From the NCBI RefSeq assembly GCF_019931575.1, contig NZ_CP082923.1, positions 5,022,001-5,086,000 of the forward strand: 64,000 bases of DNA. Direction: 5' to 3'. Below, one piece after another: positions 1 to 12,157 of the stretch. Source of the stretch: Caulobacter segnis (GTDB taxonomy: Bacteria > Pseudomonadota > Alphaproteobacteria > Caulobacterales > Caulobacteraceae). A program made the position numbers and the translations under genes. The notes beneath the pieces are model-generated. The model was not told the origin of the DNA. It was given only the letters and a program-made list of their open reading frames with translations, and searched no databases. Position 1 is the stretch's first letter; each line of letters opens with the position of its first letter.

Positions 1-400
1 CGCCGAAGCCCTGCTCGACCCACGCCTCGAACAGGCGGCCGCGCTGACGGGTGACCTCGATGTTGTCGACGCCCTGCAGCGTGCCGGCGTCGTCATTGGG
101 CGTCGCGCCGCTGTTGTTCAACAGCAGGACGTGAACGGTCGCGCCCTTCCAGCCGACGGCCTTGTCCAGGTCGAGGTCGGCCGAGACCTGCAGGTCATCC
201 AGCATCCGGCCGCGCTTGGCCAGGCCGCCGCTGACCGTGCCCGTCACATCGGCCGTGTAGCTGACGCCCAGCTGCAGCGCCGAGCTTTCCCCGGCATGGG
301 CGCGCGTCGCCAGCAGCCCGGCGGCGATGAAGAAGGATCCGGCCGCCAGGCGGTAGGCGAGCTGGTTGGTCTTGGCCCCACTGGCCCTGGATTGGCGCAT
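1..400 (-). CDS. Carbohydrate porin, OprB family (N-terminal part)
   Basis: The start codon is the ATG at 400-398 and the gene runs off the left edge, so only about 133 residues are visible. Residues 1-38 look like a signal peptide: a basic start, then a hydrophobic stretch ending in ATRAHA before GESS. The mature part shows the alternating pattern of an outer-membrane beta barrel, and the segment LFEAWVEQGFG resembles the conserved start of the OprB barrel. OprB porins let sugars diffuse across the outer membrane. The missing C-terminus prevents a firmer call; a different barrel family is possible but less likely. The 237 bases between this start and the tRNA hold no gene that I can support. 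Confidence 0.7.
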   Translation of the reverse strand, partial: MRQSRASGAKTNQLAYRLAAGSFFIAAGLLATRAHAGESSALQLGVSYTADVTGTVSGGLAKRGRMLDDLQVSADLDLDKAVGWKGATVHVLLLNNSGATPNDDAGTLQGVDNIEVTRQRGRLFEAWVEQGFG

Positions 401-637
401 TCTAGCCCCCGCTGTCCCGACGTTCGATCGGGCGAGGGGGCAATCTCCCGCCGGGCGGGGCGCCAACCGGTAAATCTCCGCTGTGGCGCGTCGTCGCAGA
501 CGGATCCGCGCGCCAGGGATTCGGCGTTGCTGCGGCGAGATGACGCTGACGCCCGCACAGAGGGCATGAACGTGCACGGCCAAGCTTGCGCGCGGCGGGG
601 CGCTTCCGGCAGGGTCAGGTGATGTTGGAAAGGTCCT

Positions 638-713
638 TGGTGGAGCCGAGGGGAATCGAACCCCTGACCTCCTCATTGCGAACGAGGCGCTCTACCATCT
701 GAGCTACGGCCCC
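638..713 (-). tRNA. tRNA-Ala (anticodon CGC)
   Basis: Read on the minus strand, the 76 bases fold as a complete cloverleaf: a 7-bp acceptor stem (GGGGCCG with CGGCTCC), a D arm with GCTC/GAGC, an anticodon stem CCTCG/TGAGG around loop TTCGCAA, and a T arm AGGGG-TTCGATT-CCCCT. The anticodon is CGC, which reads GCG alanine codons. The discriminator base is A and the terminal CCA is encoded (640-638). GCG is common in the neighbouring genes, which suits a dedicated CGC isoacceptor. Confidence 0.97.
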
Positions 714-826
714 AAGGAGCGGCGGAGATACGGCCCTTGAGGCCTCCCGTCAAGCGGGGTTCTCAACCCGCCTTGCCAGCACCCTCCAGGCACGGCAAGA
801 AGCTCTGGCGTCCGGACGGAAAACTC

Positions 827-1141
827 ATGGCCCCCATCATCAATCTCGTCTTCTTCATCCTCAACGCCCTGTTGAACCTGCTCTGGTGGGCCATCATCAT
901 CTCGGCGGTCCTGAGCTGGCTGTTCGCGTTCGACGTGATCAATCGCCGCAATCAGTTCGTCTACAACGTGGCGACCTTCCTGGATCGCGTCACGGACCCG
1001 ATTCTAGCGCCTTTCCGCCGCATCATCCCGTCGATCGGCGGCGTCGACATCAGCCCGATCATCGTCCTGCTGCTGCTGCGGGGCGTCCAGATCTTCATCC
1101 TGCCCGCGCTGCAGAACACCCTTCTGAACGTTCTTGGCTGA
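827..1141 (+). CDS. YggT family membrane protein
   Basis: This 104-residue protein has two hydrophobic blocks (about residues 3-30 and 72-98) separated by the typical YggT segment with YNVATFLDRVTDPILAPFRRIIP. YggT proteins are small integral membrane proteins; some have been linked to osmotic tolerance or to chloroplast and cell division, but the bacterial role is unsettled. The reading frame extends 30 codons upstream, but the family homology starts at MAPIINLV, so the ATG at 827 is chosen. Its end overlaps the start of the DUF167 gene by 8 bases. yggT beside a DUF167 (yggU) gene is a common bacterial arrangement. Confidence 0.9.
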   Translation: MAPIINLVFFILNALLNLLWWAIIISAVLSWLFAFDVINRRNQFVYNVATFLDRVTDPILAPFRRIIPSIGGVDISPIIVLLLLRGVQIFILPALQNTLLNVLG

Positions 1142-1418
1142 GGTCCTGGCCGTTCGCCTGACGCCGCGTGGCGGCCGCGACGCGATCGACGGCTGGGCGG
1201 CGGACGCGGACGGCCGTCCCTACCTGAAGGTGCGGGTGGCCAGCCCGCCCGTCGACGGGGCCGCCAACGCCGCCTTGCTGGCCTTCCTGGCCAAGACCCT
1301 GAAAATTCCCCGCTCGGCCGTCCGCCTCGCCGCCGGCGACACCGCCCGCCTCAAGCGCCTGGAGCTGGACGGCGTCACCGCCGAGGACCTGGCGCGCGCC
1401 TTCGGTCCGCGCCCCTAG
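1134..1418 (+). CDS. DUF167 (YggU) family protein
   Basis: A 94-residue protein with the DUF167 signature: LTPRGGRD near the N-terminus, then LKVRVASPPVDGAANAAL, and a C-terminal helix. The fold is a small alpha/beta domain with no established biochemical function. It starts at a TTG (1134-1136) inside the last codons of yggT, so the two genes are translationally coupled. The 179 bases after it carry no gene; they must hold the histidine kinase promoter, but I see no convincing consensus. Confidence 0.88.
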   Translation: MAEVLAVRLTPRGGRDAIDGWAADADGRPYLKVRVASPPVDGAANAALLAFLAKTLKIPRSAVRLAAGDTARLKRLELDGVTAEDLARAFGPRP

Positions 1419-1597
1419 CGTCACGAGGGGCAAATCCTTGCCGATTCGATCCGTCACGCAGCCCAGCGCGCACGATCCTGCCCACCTCAAATCGGGCCAA
1501 GCCATTGACGTGACGGCGTTCTTTTACTTCCCTGTAGCCGTTCGCGACTAGCCTGGTCGTGAGCGGGGACCGGGGGGTCCCGGGGGCAAGGGCGTCC

Positions 1598-3361
<1,764 letters not shown>

Positions 3362-3787
3362 TCCAGCACCGCCCGCAACCGCGCGGTCAGCGCCGGCTCA
3401 TCCTTGAAGTCGCACTCCCACACCACCTCGACCCGCCAGCCCGCCGCCGCGAGCGCCGCCGTCGAGCGCTCGTCGCGGGCGACGTTGCGGGCGACCTTGG
3501 CCAGCCAGTAGTCGCGATTGGCCTTGGGGACCCGCGAACCCCGGGCGCAGTCGTGGCCGTGCCAGAAGCAGCCATGGACGAAGAAGGCCAGCTTGCGGCC
3601 CGCCATCACCAGGTCGGGATTGCCGGGCAGGTCCTTGCGGTGCAGGCGATAGCGCGCGCCCAGGCCGGTCAGGATACGGCGTAGCGCCCTTTCCGGCGTG
3701 GTGTCCTTGCTCTTGACCCTGGCCATGACGGCCGAGCGCTTCTCCTTGTCGTAGACGTCGGTCAAGGCGCTCGGCCCGGTATGACGG

Positions 3788-4774
<987 letters not shown>

Positions 4775-4847
4775 AGCAGCACCCAGGGAGCGTTAGGTTG
4801 CGGAAAGCGGCCGCACCCTAGCCCTCCAAACCCCAGCTGTCAGGGGG

Positions 4848-5972
4848 TCATTCAGCGGCGAGGCTTGCAGTTTTGCTATCGAGCAAGGGCTCCAGAAGGC
4901 TTTCCGCCAGCCAGCGTACGGCCGGGACCGCCACGCCGTCGCCGATCACCTGCAGACCGGCCGTCTGGGAGCGCGGCAGCCGATAGCTGTCCGGCAGGCC
5001 CATCAGGCGCGCGCCCTCGCGCGGGGTGACCAGGCGCGAGCGGACCTGGCCGTTCTCGATGGCCAGCAGGGTCTGGCGCGAGGAGCCGCCGCGCGGGGTG
5101 CGCAGGCAGCCGGCCACGCCGTCGAACCGCACCTCGGCCCGCTGGTCGCCGCCGCGCATGCGCCGGAACACCGCTCCGACCGCGCGTTCCCCCGACCGGA
5201 TCCGCAGCTCGACCGCCTCGCGGTGGCTGTCGGCCATCAGGGCCAGCAGGGCGTCGGTGCGCTCCTGCGGGTTCCAGGTCACGGCCTCGTCGGGCTCGAG
5301 CACCACGGCGAGGTCGGTGTTGCGGGCCGGCGGCGAGGGCACGCCCCACCAGATCCAGCGATCCTTCAGGTCGTCGGGCAGGCGGGCGGCGGCCTCGCGC
5401 ACGGCGCGGGTGTGGAAGGCGCTGGGCCCCTCCAGGTCGCCGGTCGGCAGGCGGGTGGCGACCACGAAGACGCGGGGCCGCGACTGCGGCACGAAGGCGC
5501 TGGCGTCGATCTCGACCGCCCCGAAGCGATAACCCTCTTCCGAGAGCGCGCCGCACAGGGCGGTGAAGTCGTCGCCGTGGTGCGAGGTCAGCAGGCCGAC
5601 CACATTCTCGATGACGATCAGCGGCGGGGCGCGACCTTCGGCCGACATCGCCTTCATCAGAGTCCAGAAGCCGAAGAAGGCCGAGGACTTGCCGCCCGCC
5701 AGGCCCGCCCGCGCGCCGGCCAGGCTGAAGTCCTGACAGGGGCTGGAGGCCCAGGCCAGGTCGGCGCTCGGGATCCGGTCCGCCGTCAGGGCGAAGACAT
5801 CGCCGGCGTGGAAGTGTGTCTCCGAATCCGGAAAGTTCGCCCGATAGACGTCCGTCTTCACGGCGTCGAAGTCGTTGGCGAAGGCGCAAGCCCAGTCGCC
5901 GCCCAGGCCGATGCGGGCCATGCCGCCGCCGGCGAAGAACTCTAGAAAGGTGTGGCGGGCGGTCCGATTCAT
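4848..5972 (-). CDS. DNA (cytosine-5-)-methyltransferase
   Basis: A 374-residue C5-cytosine methyltransferase. Motif I is FLEFFAGGGMARIGL near the N-terminus, motif IV is SSPCQDFS (catalytic Cys about 79), motif VI is VIENVVG, motif VIII is QSRPRVF, and the C-terminal motifs include RLMGLPDSY and GDGVAVPAVR. The target recognition region between motifs VIII and IX is moderate in length. No restriction endonuclease is adjacent, so it looks like an orphan methylase protected by the nearby Vsr. Caulobacter crescentus is known to carry an orphan m5C enzyme (reported site YGCCGGCR); whether this is its orthologue is inference. An upstream GTG (5993) would add 7 residues; motif I lies close to the ATG at 5972, which I prefer. 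Confidence 0.92.
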   Translation of the reverse strand: MNRTARHTFLEFFAGGGMARIGLGGDWACAFANDFDAVKTDVYRANFPDSETHFHAGDVFALTADRIPSADLAWASSPCQDFSLAGARAGLAGGKSSAFFGFWTLMKAMSAEGRAPPLIVIENVVGLLTSHHGDDFTALCGALSEEGYRFGAVEIDASAFVPQSRPRVFVVATRLPTGDLEGPSAFHTRAVREAAARLPDDLKDRWIWWGVPSPPARNTDLAVVLEPDEAVTWNPQERTDALLALMADSHREAVELRIRSGERAVGAVFRRMRGGDQRAEVRFDGVAGCLRTPRGGSSRQTLLAIENGQVRSRLVTPREGARLMGLPDSYRLPRSQTAGLQVIGDGVAVPAVRWLAESLLEPLLDSKTASLAAE

Positions 5973-6056
5973 CTCGCCCGAGTCTAGCCTCACCTCGTCC
6001 GGCGGGCATAGGGCAATGGCGCGCCGACGCGCGCCGCCCTGTTGATAACCGCCCCG

Positions 6057-7373
6057 CTAGTCGCCCTTCGGCCCCAGATAGTCAGCGCCGTAGACCGCCT
6101 GGCGGAAGTCGTGATGCAGGGTTCCGTCGAACGGATAGGTCTGGACGAAGAACACCGCCGTCAGGTGGTTTACCGGATCGACCCAGAAGAGGGTGGTCTC
6201 GCGGCCGTCCCAGAAGAATTCGCCGACCGCTCCGCGGTTCTCGGCCGCCGTCTGCGGCTGGCTCTTGCGGACCGTGAAGTCGAAGCCGAAGCCGACCGTG
6301 CCCTTGCTGGGCAGCCAGCGGCGCTGGGTCACGCGGGCGTCCAGGTGATCGGTGGCCATCAGGCGCACGGTCGAGGGCTTGAGGATCCGGACCCCGTCCA
6401 GCTCGCCGCCGTTCAGCAGCATGCGCGAGAAGCGGGCGTAGTCGTCGATCGGGGCCACGATGCCGGCCCCGCCCATGGTCAGGCGACGGTTAGGATCGAA
6501 GTTCAGCCGCCGGGTCTCGACGTCGTCCTGGCGAACCAGCTTGCCGTCGGGACCCTTGTTGTAGGTGGCGGCCAGACGGGTGAAGGCGGCCTCGGGCTGG
6601 GTCCAGGCCGCCTCCTTCATGCCCAGCGGCTCCAGGACATGGGCCTTCACATAGGCTTCGAAAGGCTGGCCGGTCAGCTTCTCGACCAGCAGGGCCTGGA
6701 CGTCGACGGCGGCGCTGTAGCTCCACTCCTCGCCCGGATCAAACAGCAGCGGCGCCTTGGCGATGCGACGACCGAACTCGGCGAGGTCGTTGTTCAGGCT
6801 CATCGGGTCGAGGGCCGAGAAGGCCGCGTCGGCCGGGGTGGCGGTCCCGCCATACGAGAAGCCCGCCGTGTGGCGCAGGATGTCGCGGATCAGGATCGGC
6901 CGGGCGGCCGGGCGCGCCTGGCCCCGGGCGTCCATCACCTTCATCTCGGCGAACTCGGGCAGGTAGCGCGATAGCGGGTCGTCCAGGCCGAACTTGCCCT
7001 GCTCCCACAGCTGCATCAGCGCTACGCCGGTCACCGGCTTGGTCATCGAGAAGATCTGCACCAGGGTGTCGCGGCGCATCGGCTTGCCGCCCTCGCGGTC
7101 GGCCATGCCGGCGGTCCCGAAGTAGCGTTCCTGGCCATCCTTCCAGACCAGGGCCGAGACCCCCACGGCGCGGCCGCTGTCGACCATGGCCTTCAGGGCG
7201 GCGTCGATCCGGGCCTTGTCGATCTTGACCGAGGCGACGACCTCGGCGGCCGGCGCCGGACGCGCCAGGGCGGGAGCGGCCGGGACGGCCAACAGCGTCG
7301 CCGCGACGGCGGCGAGGATGATCTTCTTGCGCAACACGGCCTCCCCGACGCTTCTCATGACAACGTTGGCCAT
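6057..7373 (-). CDS. Exported serine hydrolase, class C beta-lactamase family
   Basis: A protein of up to 438 residues. A hydrophobic signal peptide follows the basic MRSVGEAVLRKK stretch and ends near APALA. The catalytic SxxK motif is SMTK (Ser about 109, Lys about 112), followed by PVTGVALM. The second motif region reads WSYSAAVD, so Tyr is present but the usual YxN Asn is replaced. The C-terminus has a GFGFDFTV core and ends around HHDFRQAVYG. Members act as esterases, D-aminopeptidases or peptidases in the periplasm; a true antibiotic beta-lactamase is not implied. The translation start could be 7373 or the Met six residues in (7358). No co-directional partner lies close. Confidence 0.83.
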   Translation of the reverse strand: MANVVMRSVGEAVLRKKIILAAVAATLLAVPAAPALARPAPAAEVVASVKIDKARIDAALKAMVDSGRAVGVSALVWKDGQERYFGTAGMADREGGKPMRRDTLVQIFSMTKPVTGVALMQLWEQGKFGLDDPLSRYLPEFAEMKVMDARGQARPAARPILIRDILRHTAGFSYGGTATPADAAFSALDPMSLNNDLAEFGRRIAKAPLLFDPGEEWSYSAAVDVQALLVEKLTGQPFEAYVKAHVLEPLGMKEAAWTQPEAAFTRLAATYNKGPDGKLVRQDDVETRRLNFDPNRRLTMGGAGIVAPIDDYARFSRMLLNGGELDGVRILKPSTVRLMATDHLDARVTQRRWLPSKGTVGFGFDFTVRKSQPQTAAENRGAVGEFFWDGRETTLFWVDPVNHLTAVFFVQTYPFDGTLHHDFRQAVYGADYLGPKGD

Positions 7374-7448
7374 GACGAGGCGGGACTGTCGCCGAGCGAG
7401 CGCCGCTTTTCCAGCCCGTCGTGGTCGTAGACGCGGGCCTTCGGGAGG

Positions 7449-8333
7449 TCAGACCTGATGATCGGCCTGGGAGGCGATCATCTTCAGGTAGGCCCCATAG
7501 GGCGACTTGGCCAGGTCGTGGGCCAGGCCCAGCAGCTGCTCGGTCGAGATCCAGCCGTTCTGGTGGGCGACCTCCTCGACGCAGCCGATCTTCAGGCCCT
7601 GGCGGTGCTCCAGGGTGCGCACGAACTCCGAAGCCTCCAGCAGGCTGTCGTGGGTGCCGGTGTCCAGCCAGGCGAAGCCCCGGCCCATGCGCTCGACCGA
7701 CAGGGCGCCCGCCTCGAGATAGAGGCGGTTGATGTCGGTGATCTCCAGCTCGCCGCGCGCCGACGGCTTGAGGTCGCGGGCGAAGTCGACGACCCGGTTG
7801 TCGTACATGTAGAGGCCGGTAACCGCCCAGTTCGAGCGCGGCTTCTGCGGCTTTTCCTCGATCGACACGGCCTTGCCCGAGGCGTCGAACTCGACGACGC
7901 CGTAGCGCTGCGGATCGTTGACGAAATAGGCGAAGACGCTGGCCCCGCTCTTCGAGCGCTCCTTGGCGCCCTGTAGGATGCGGCCCAGGCCCGCGCCGTA
8001 GAACAGGTTGTCGCCCAGGACGAGGACGGACGGCTCGTTGCCGACGAAGTCCGCGCCGATGCGATAGGCCTCGGCCAGGCCGTTGGGATTGGCCTGCTCG
8101 GCATAGGTGATGTTGATCCCCCAGCGCGCGCCGTCGCCCAGAAGCCCCTCGAACAGCGGCAGGTCGCGCGGCGTGGAGATGATCAGCACGTCCCGCACGC
8201 CGGCCATCATCAGGACCGACAGCGGATAGTAGATCATGGGTTTGTCGAAGACCGGCAGCAGCTGCTTGCTGATCGCCATGGTCACGGGATGGAGGCGCGT
8301 GCCCGATCCGCCCGCGAGGATGATGCCCTTCAT
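7449..8333 (-). CDS. rfbA: Glucose-1-phosphate thymidylyltransferase
   Basis: A 294-residue nucleotidyltransferase that joins dTTP and glucose-1-phosphate to make dTDP-glucose, the first step of dTDP-L-rhamnose synthesis. It begins [16 protein letters not shown], the family nucleotide-binding loop, followed by [17 protein letters not shown] and LGDNLFYG. The frame is open for 30 more codons upstream, but homology starts at the ATG at 8333, which has a purine-rich GAAGAAGA ribosome site. It lies 123 bases after rfbD on the same strand and belongs with rfbB and rfbD. Confidence 0.95.
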   Translation of the reverse strand: MKGIILAGGSGTRLHPVTMAISKQLLPVFDKPMIYYPLSVLMMAGVRDVLIISTPRDLPLFEGLLGDGARWGINITYAEQANPNGLAEAYRIGADFVGNEPSVLVLGDNLFYGAGLGRILQGAKERSKSGASVFAYFVNDPQRYGVVEFDASGKAVSIEEKPQKPRSNWAVTGLYMYDNRVVDFARDLKPSARGELEITDINRLYLEAGALSVERMGRGFAWLDTGTHDSLLEASEFVRTLEHRQGLKIGCVEEVAHQNGWISTEQLLGLAHDLAKSPYGAYLKMIASQADHQV

Positions 8334-8456
8334 TACGTCTTCTTCTTCAGTCCTGTAGCCGGACCCTAGAGCGGAATTGACGACGGCGTCAGTGCTTTCG
8401 CTCAAGGGTCGGCGTTTCAACACGATGATCTTGGAGGATTTTGGGCGACGCCGGCC

Positions 8457-9335
8457 TCAGGCGTGACCCTTGGCGGCCAGGTAGCGGTCCAGGGCGTCCG
8501 TCCAGGAGGCCATCGGCCGGCCGATCGCGGCCTCCAGCTTGGCGTTCGACAGGGCGCTGTACGGCGGCCGGCGCGCCGGGGTCGGGAACTGGCTGGTCGA
8601 GATCGGCGCGACCTCGGCGGCCACGCCATCCTTTGTAACCCTGGCCTTGTCGATGATCGCCTGGGCGAACGCGCACCAGCTGGCGACGCCGGAATTGACC
8701 ACGTGATAGACGCCCGCCGGGGCCTGGGCGGCGATCAGGTCCAGGATCGCCTCGGCGGCGTCCCACGACGCGGTCGGCGACATCACCTGGTCGTCGACCA
8801 CGGTCAGGCGACCGCGTTCCCTGCCCAGACGGATCATGGTCTCGACGAAGTTGCCGCCCTTGCCGCTGGCCCCGGCCACGCCGAACAGCGAGGCGACTCG
8901 GGCGACGATGACATCGTCATGCTCCAGCCGGGCCAGGTCCTCGCCCAGGGCCTTGGTCGCGCCATAGACATTGACCGGCGCACGGCCGACCTCTTCCGAG
9001 AGCGGCTCACGCTGGCTCTGGCCGCCATAGACGTAGTCGGTCGAGACCTGCACCAGCCGCGCGCCCCTCGCGGCGCAGGCCTTGGCCAGGCGCTCGGCGA
9101 AATGGGCGTTGATCGCCACGGCCGGCGCAGGATCCTTCTCGCAGCCGTCGACATGAGTCACGGCCACGCAGTTGATGGCGACGTCGAAGGAAAGATCGTC
9201 GAAACCCGCCGCTGGGTCGGCCGCGTCGACCTGGGCGCGGGTCACGGCCACGAGGTCCAAACCGCGCCGATCGGCCAGCGCGACAAGGTCCGACCCCAAC
9301 TGGCCATTGGCGCCGAAGAGGGCGATGCGCGGCAT
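8457..9335 (-). CDS. rfbD: dTDP-4-dehydrorhamnose reductase
   Basis: A 292-residue extended short-chain dehydrogenase that carries out the last, NADPH-dependent step to dTDP-L-rhamnose. The N-terminal nucleotide loop is LFGANGQLGSD, the catalytic Ser/Tyr/Lys set is in VSTDYVYGG and VNVYGATKALGE, and ARVASLFG follows. The start ATG (9335-9333) shares its A with the TGA stop of rfbB (TGATG), so the pair is translationally coupled. The 27 extra in-frame upstream codons belong to the rfbB end and are not used. Confidence 0.94.
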   Translation of the reverse strand: MPRIALFGANGQLGSDLVALADRRGLDLVAVTRAQVDAADPAAGFDDLSFDVAINCVAVTHVDGCEKDPAPAVAINAHFAERLAKACAARGARLVQVSTDYVYGGQSQREPLSEEVGRAPVNVYGATKALGEDLARLEHDDVIVARVASLFGVAGASGKGGNFVETMIRLGRERGRLTVVDDQVMSPTASWDAAEAILDLIAAQAPAGVYHVVNSGVASWCAFAQAIIDKARVTKDGVAAEVAPISTSQFPTPARRPPYSALSNAKLEAAIGRPMASWTDALDRYLAAKGHA

Positions 9336-10402
9336 CAGGCGGTCTTCAGCCCCAGGCGCTGGCCAGCGTAGCGTTCGCGCAGCGGGGCCCACCAGGCCTC
9401 GTTGTCCAGGTACCACTGGACCGTCTTGCGCAGGCCGGTGTCGAAGGTCTCCTGCGCCTTCCAGCCCAGCTCGGTCTCCAGCTTGGTGGCGTCGATGGCG
9501 TAGCGGGCGTCGTGGCCCGGACGGTCGGCGACGAAGGTGATCAGCTCGCGACGGCGAAGGCCCGCGACCGGGCGCAGCTCGTCCAGCACGTCGCAGATCG
9601 CTTCGACGACCTGCAGGTTGGTCCGCTCGTTGCGGCCGCCGACATTGTAGCTTTCGCCCGGGACGCCCTTGGTGGCGATCAGGTGCAGCGCGCGGGCGTG
9701 GTCCTCGACGTGCAGCCAGTCACGGATGTTGTCGCCCTTGCCGTAGACCGGCAGCGGCTTGCCCTCCAGGGCATTGAGCGTGACCAGCGGGATCAGCTTC
9801 TCGGGAAAGTGATAGGGCCCGTAGTTGTTCGAGCAGTTGGAGACCACCACCGGCAGGCCGTAGGTGTGATGCCAGGCGCGGGCCAGGTGGTCGGACGAAG
9901 CCTTGGAGGCCGAATAGGGCGAGCGGGGATCGTAGGGCGTGGTCTCGCTGAACAGGCCCTCGGCGCCCAGGCTGCCGAACACCTCGTCGGTCGAGATGTG
10001 GTGGAGGCGGAAGGCGTCCTTCTCGGCGCCCTCCAGGCCCTGCCAGTGCTCCAGCGCCGCCTGCAGCATGACGTACGTGCCGACGATGTTCGTCTGGATG
10101 AAATCGCCCGGACCGGTGATCGAGCGGTCGACATGGCTCTCGGCGGCCAGGTGCATGACCACGTTGGGGCGAAAGGCCTTGATCGCGGCCGAGACCGCCG
10201 CGGCGTCGGCGACGTCGCCCTGCACGAACCGGTAGTCGGCCTTGCCCTCCAGCATGGCCAGGCTGGCCGGCGAGGCGGCGTAGGTCAGCTTGTCGTAGTT
10301 GAGGATCGCGACGTCGTTCTGGCCGGCCAGATGACGGCACACGGCCGAGCCGATGAAGCCCGACCCGCCGGTCACCATCACGCGGAGATTCTGCTGCGAC
10401 AT
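9335..10402 (-). CDS. rfbB: dTDP-glucose 4,6-dehydratase
   Basis: A 355-residue extended SDR that converts dTDP-glucose to dTDP-4-keto-6-deoxyglucose. It has the NAD loop [13 protein letters not shown], the motif [12 protein letters not shown], the catalytic region [10 protein letters not shown] and [11 protein letters not shown], and [17 protein letters not shown]. The length matches the family. It is the first gene of the leftward rfbB-rfbD-rfbA group; rfbC is not in this group but lies at 14408 on the opposite strand. An AT-rich stretch just before the start (10430-10470) is a likely promoter region. Confidence 0.96.
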   Translation of the reverse strand: MSQQNLRVMVTGGSGFIGSAVCRHLAGQNDVAILNYDKLTYAASPASLAMLEGKADYRFVQGDVADAAAVSAAIKAFRPNVVMHLAAESHVDRSITGPGDFIQTNIVGTYVMLQAALEHWQGLEGAEKDAFRLHHISTDEVFGSLGAEGLFSETTPYDPRSPYSASKASSDHLARAWHHTYGLPVVVSNCSNNYGPYHFPEKLIPLVTLNALEGKPLPVYGKGDNIRDWLHVEDHARALHLIATKGVPGESYNVGGRNERTNLQVVEAICDVLDELRPVAGLRRRELITFVADRPGHDARYAIDATKLETELGWKAQETFDTGLRKTVQWYLDNEAWWAPLRERYAGQRLGLKTA

Positions 10403-10475
10403 GCGCTGGATAGCCCTCGGCGGTCGAAGACGGCAGCCCGTATCCAGTTTTTAGTGTATGCGCAACAGGCTAGGG

Positions 10476-11318
10476 CTAGTCGGTGAACACCACCGTCTTG
10501 CGGCCGTTCAGCAGCACCCGGTCCTCCAGGCGGTAGCGCAGGGCCCGCGCCAGCACGCGGCGCTCGATGTCGCGGCCCTTGCGAACCAGATCCTCGGGCG
10601 TGTCGCGGTGGCTGATGCGCTCGACGTCCTGCTCGATGATCGGACCCTCGTCCAGGTCGCCGGTCACGTAGTGGGCGCTGGCCCCGATCAGCTTCACGCC
10701 CCGCGCGTGGGCCTGGTGATAGGGCTTGGCGCCCTTGAAGCCCGGCAGGAACGAGTGGTGGATGTTGATGCAGCGGCCCTGCAGCTTGGCCGACAGGCCG
10801 TCGGACAGCACCTGCATGTAGCGGGCGAGCACGACGATGTCGGTCTTGGTCTCCTGGATCAGTTTCCACAGCTCGGCTTCCTGCTCGAACTTGGTCTCCT
10901 TGGTCACCGGCATGTGGTGGAAGGCCAGGCCCGACAGGTCGATGTGCTCGTAGGTCTCGGCCGGATGGTTGGAGACCACGCCGACGATGTCCATCGGCAG
11001 CTCCCCGATGCGCCAGCGATAGACCAGGTCGGCCAGGCAGTGGTCGAACTTGCTGGCCAGCAGCAGCACGCGGTAGCGCTCGGCGCGGTCGCGCAGGGTC
11101 CATTTCATCTTCAGCGTCGTGGCGAGGTCGCCGAAATCGCCGCGCAAGGCGGCCCGATCGGCGCCATCGGCGTCGAAGACCACGCGCATGAAGAACTGGC
11201 CGGTCTCCTGGTCGTCGAACTGCTGGGCGTCCAGGATGTTGCAGCCGCGCTCGTAGAGGAAGGCGGAGACCTTGGCGACGATGCCGCGCTGGTCGGGACA
11301 GGAGAGGGTCAGGATCAT
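10476..11318 (-). CDS. purU: Formyltetrahydrofolate deformylase
   Basis: A 280-residue enzyme that hydrolyses 10-formyl-tetrahydrofolate to formate and tetrahydrofolate and so balances one-carbon pools. An N-terminal ACT domain (residues 1-80, starting [20 protein letters not shown]) is followed by a formyltransferase domain with the catalytic segment [20 protein letters not shown] and the [13 protein letters not shown] motif. The gene stands alone between rfbB and a GST gene; the 90-base gap to the GST gene gives no sign of co-transcription. Confidence 0.96.
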   Translation of the reverse strand: MILTLSCPDQRGIVAKVSAFLYERGCNILDAQQFDDQETGQFFMRVVFDADGADRAALRGDFGDLATTLKMKWTLRDRAERYRVLLLASKFDHCLADLVYRWRIGELPMDIVGVVSNHPAETYEHIDLSGLAFHHMPVTKETKFEQEAELWKLIQETKTDIVVLARYMQVLSDGLSAKLQGRCINIHHSFLPGFKGAKPYHQAHARGVKLIGASAHYVTGDLDEGPIIEQDVERISHRDTPEDLVRKGRDIERRVLARALRYRLEDRVLLNGRKTVVFTD

Positions 11319-11408
11319 GGTCCGCTCCCTCTAGAGAACAGCGTCGCCGAAGAAAAGCGCCTGAACGCGACAGGCGAGGCCGATTTTCCCGTCGCGACTG
11401 GAGTTTTC

Positions 11409-12044
11409 CTAAACCTTCGGCACGGCCATGCCCCTCTGGACGGCCAGGCGGGCCTCCATGGCCATCAGCCAGTTCTCGACCGCCGGAACGCCCGGATCGC
11501 GATCCGGCTCGGCCTTGGCCAGGGCTCCGAGAATGACCTTGGTCCAGCTGTAGCTGGCGATGTCGGCGATCGAATAGTGCTCGCCCGCGATCCAGGGATG
11601 GTCGTTCAGCCGCCGGTCCAGCACGCCCAGCAGCCGCGCGACCTCCTCGCCGAAACGGTCGATGGCGGCCGGCACCTTCTGCTCGGCGCGAAGCGCGAAA
11701 TAGCCGTACTGGCCGGCCATGGGCCCCAGGCCGCCGACCTGCCAGAAGGTCCACTCCAGAGCGGCCCAGCGTTCGGGCCCCTCGGACGCCAGCAGCTTTC
11801 CCGTCTTTTCCGCGAGATAGACCAGGATCGCCCCACTCTCGAACACCGCCTGGGGCCCGCCGGGCGCGTCGTGGTCGACGATGGCCGGGATCTTGTTGTT
11901 GGGCGAGATGGCCAGGAAGTTCGGGTCGAACTGTTCGTTCTTGCCGATGTCCACCGGGTGGACCCGGTAGGGCAGGCCGACCTCCTCCAGCATGATCGAC
12001 GCCTTGCGGCCGTTGGGCGTGGTCCAGGTGTAGAGGTCGATCAC
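11409..12044 (-). CDS. Glutathione S-transferase family protein (YfcG/Nu-like)
   Basis: A 211-residue GST. The N-terminal thioredoxin-fold domain starts MIDLYTWTTPNGRKASIMLEE, the Thr/Asn-containing glutathione site typical of Nu-class enzymes such as E. coli YfcG, and contains NKIPAIVDHD and ESGAILVYLAEK. The helical C-terminal domain includes the GPMAGQYGYF segment. YfcG-type enzymes show disulfide-bond reductase activity toward small substrates; the natural substrate is unknown. The gene is divergent from argE, with 113 bases between the starts. Confidence 0.9.
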   Translation of the reverse strand: MIDLYTWTTPNGRKASIMLEEVGLPYRVHPVDIGKNEQFDPNFLAISPNNKIPAIVDHDAPGGPQAVFESGAILVYLAEKTGKLLASEGPERWAALEWTFWQVGGLGPMAGQYGYFALRAEQKVPAAIDRFGEEVARLLGVLDRRLNDHPWIAGEHYSIADIASYSWTKVILGALAKAEPDRDPGVPAVENWLMAMEARLAVQRGMAVPKV

Positions 12045-12157
12045 GGAGCGTCTCCCAGGAAACTTCAGCTGCGCCTTTCGCGACCAACAACGCGCGGGCG
12101 GACGATCTTGCTGCGCGTGGGTAGGCGGCGCAACGAGAACGGGTCTAGGCTCGGATC

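Noticed and set aside
4848-5972. Methyltransferase considered as part of a restriction-modification system
   Set aside because: No restriction endonuclease or helicase gene is adjacent; Vsr is a repair nuclease.
6057-7373. Serine hydrolase considered as an antibiotic resistance gene
   Set aside because: The SxxK motif alone defines a wide family, and the YxN motif is altered; no resistance role can be inferred.
10378-12090. A 570-codon minus-strand open frame over purU and the GST gene
   Set aside because: It reads antisense-like Gly/Arg/Pro-rich sequence with no domain; purU and the GST gene explain the DNA.
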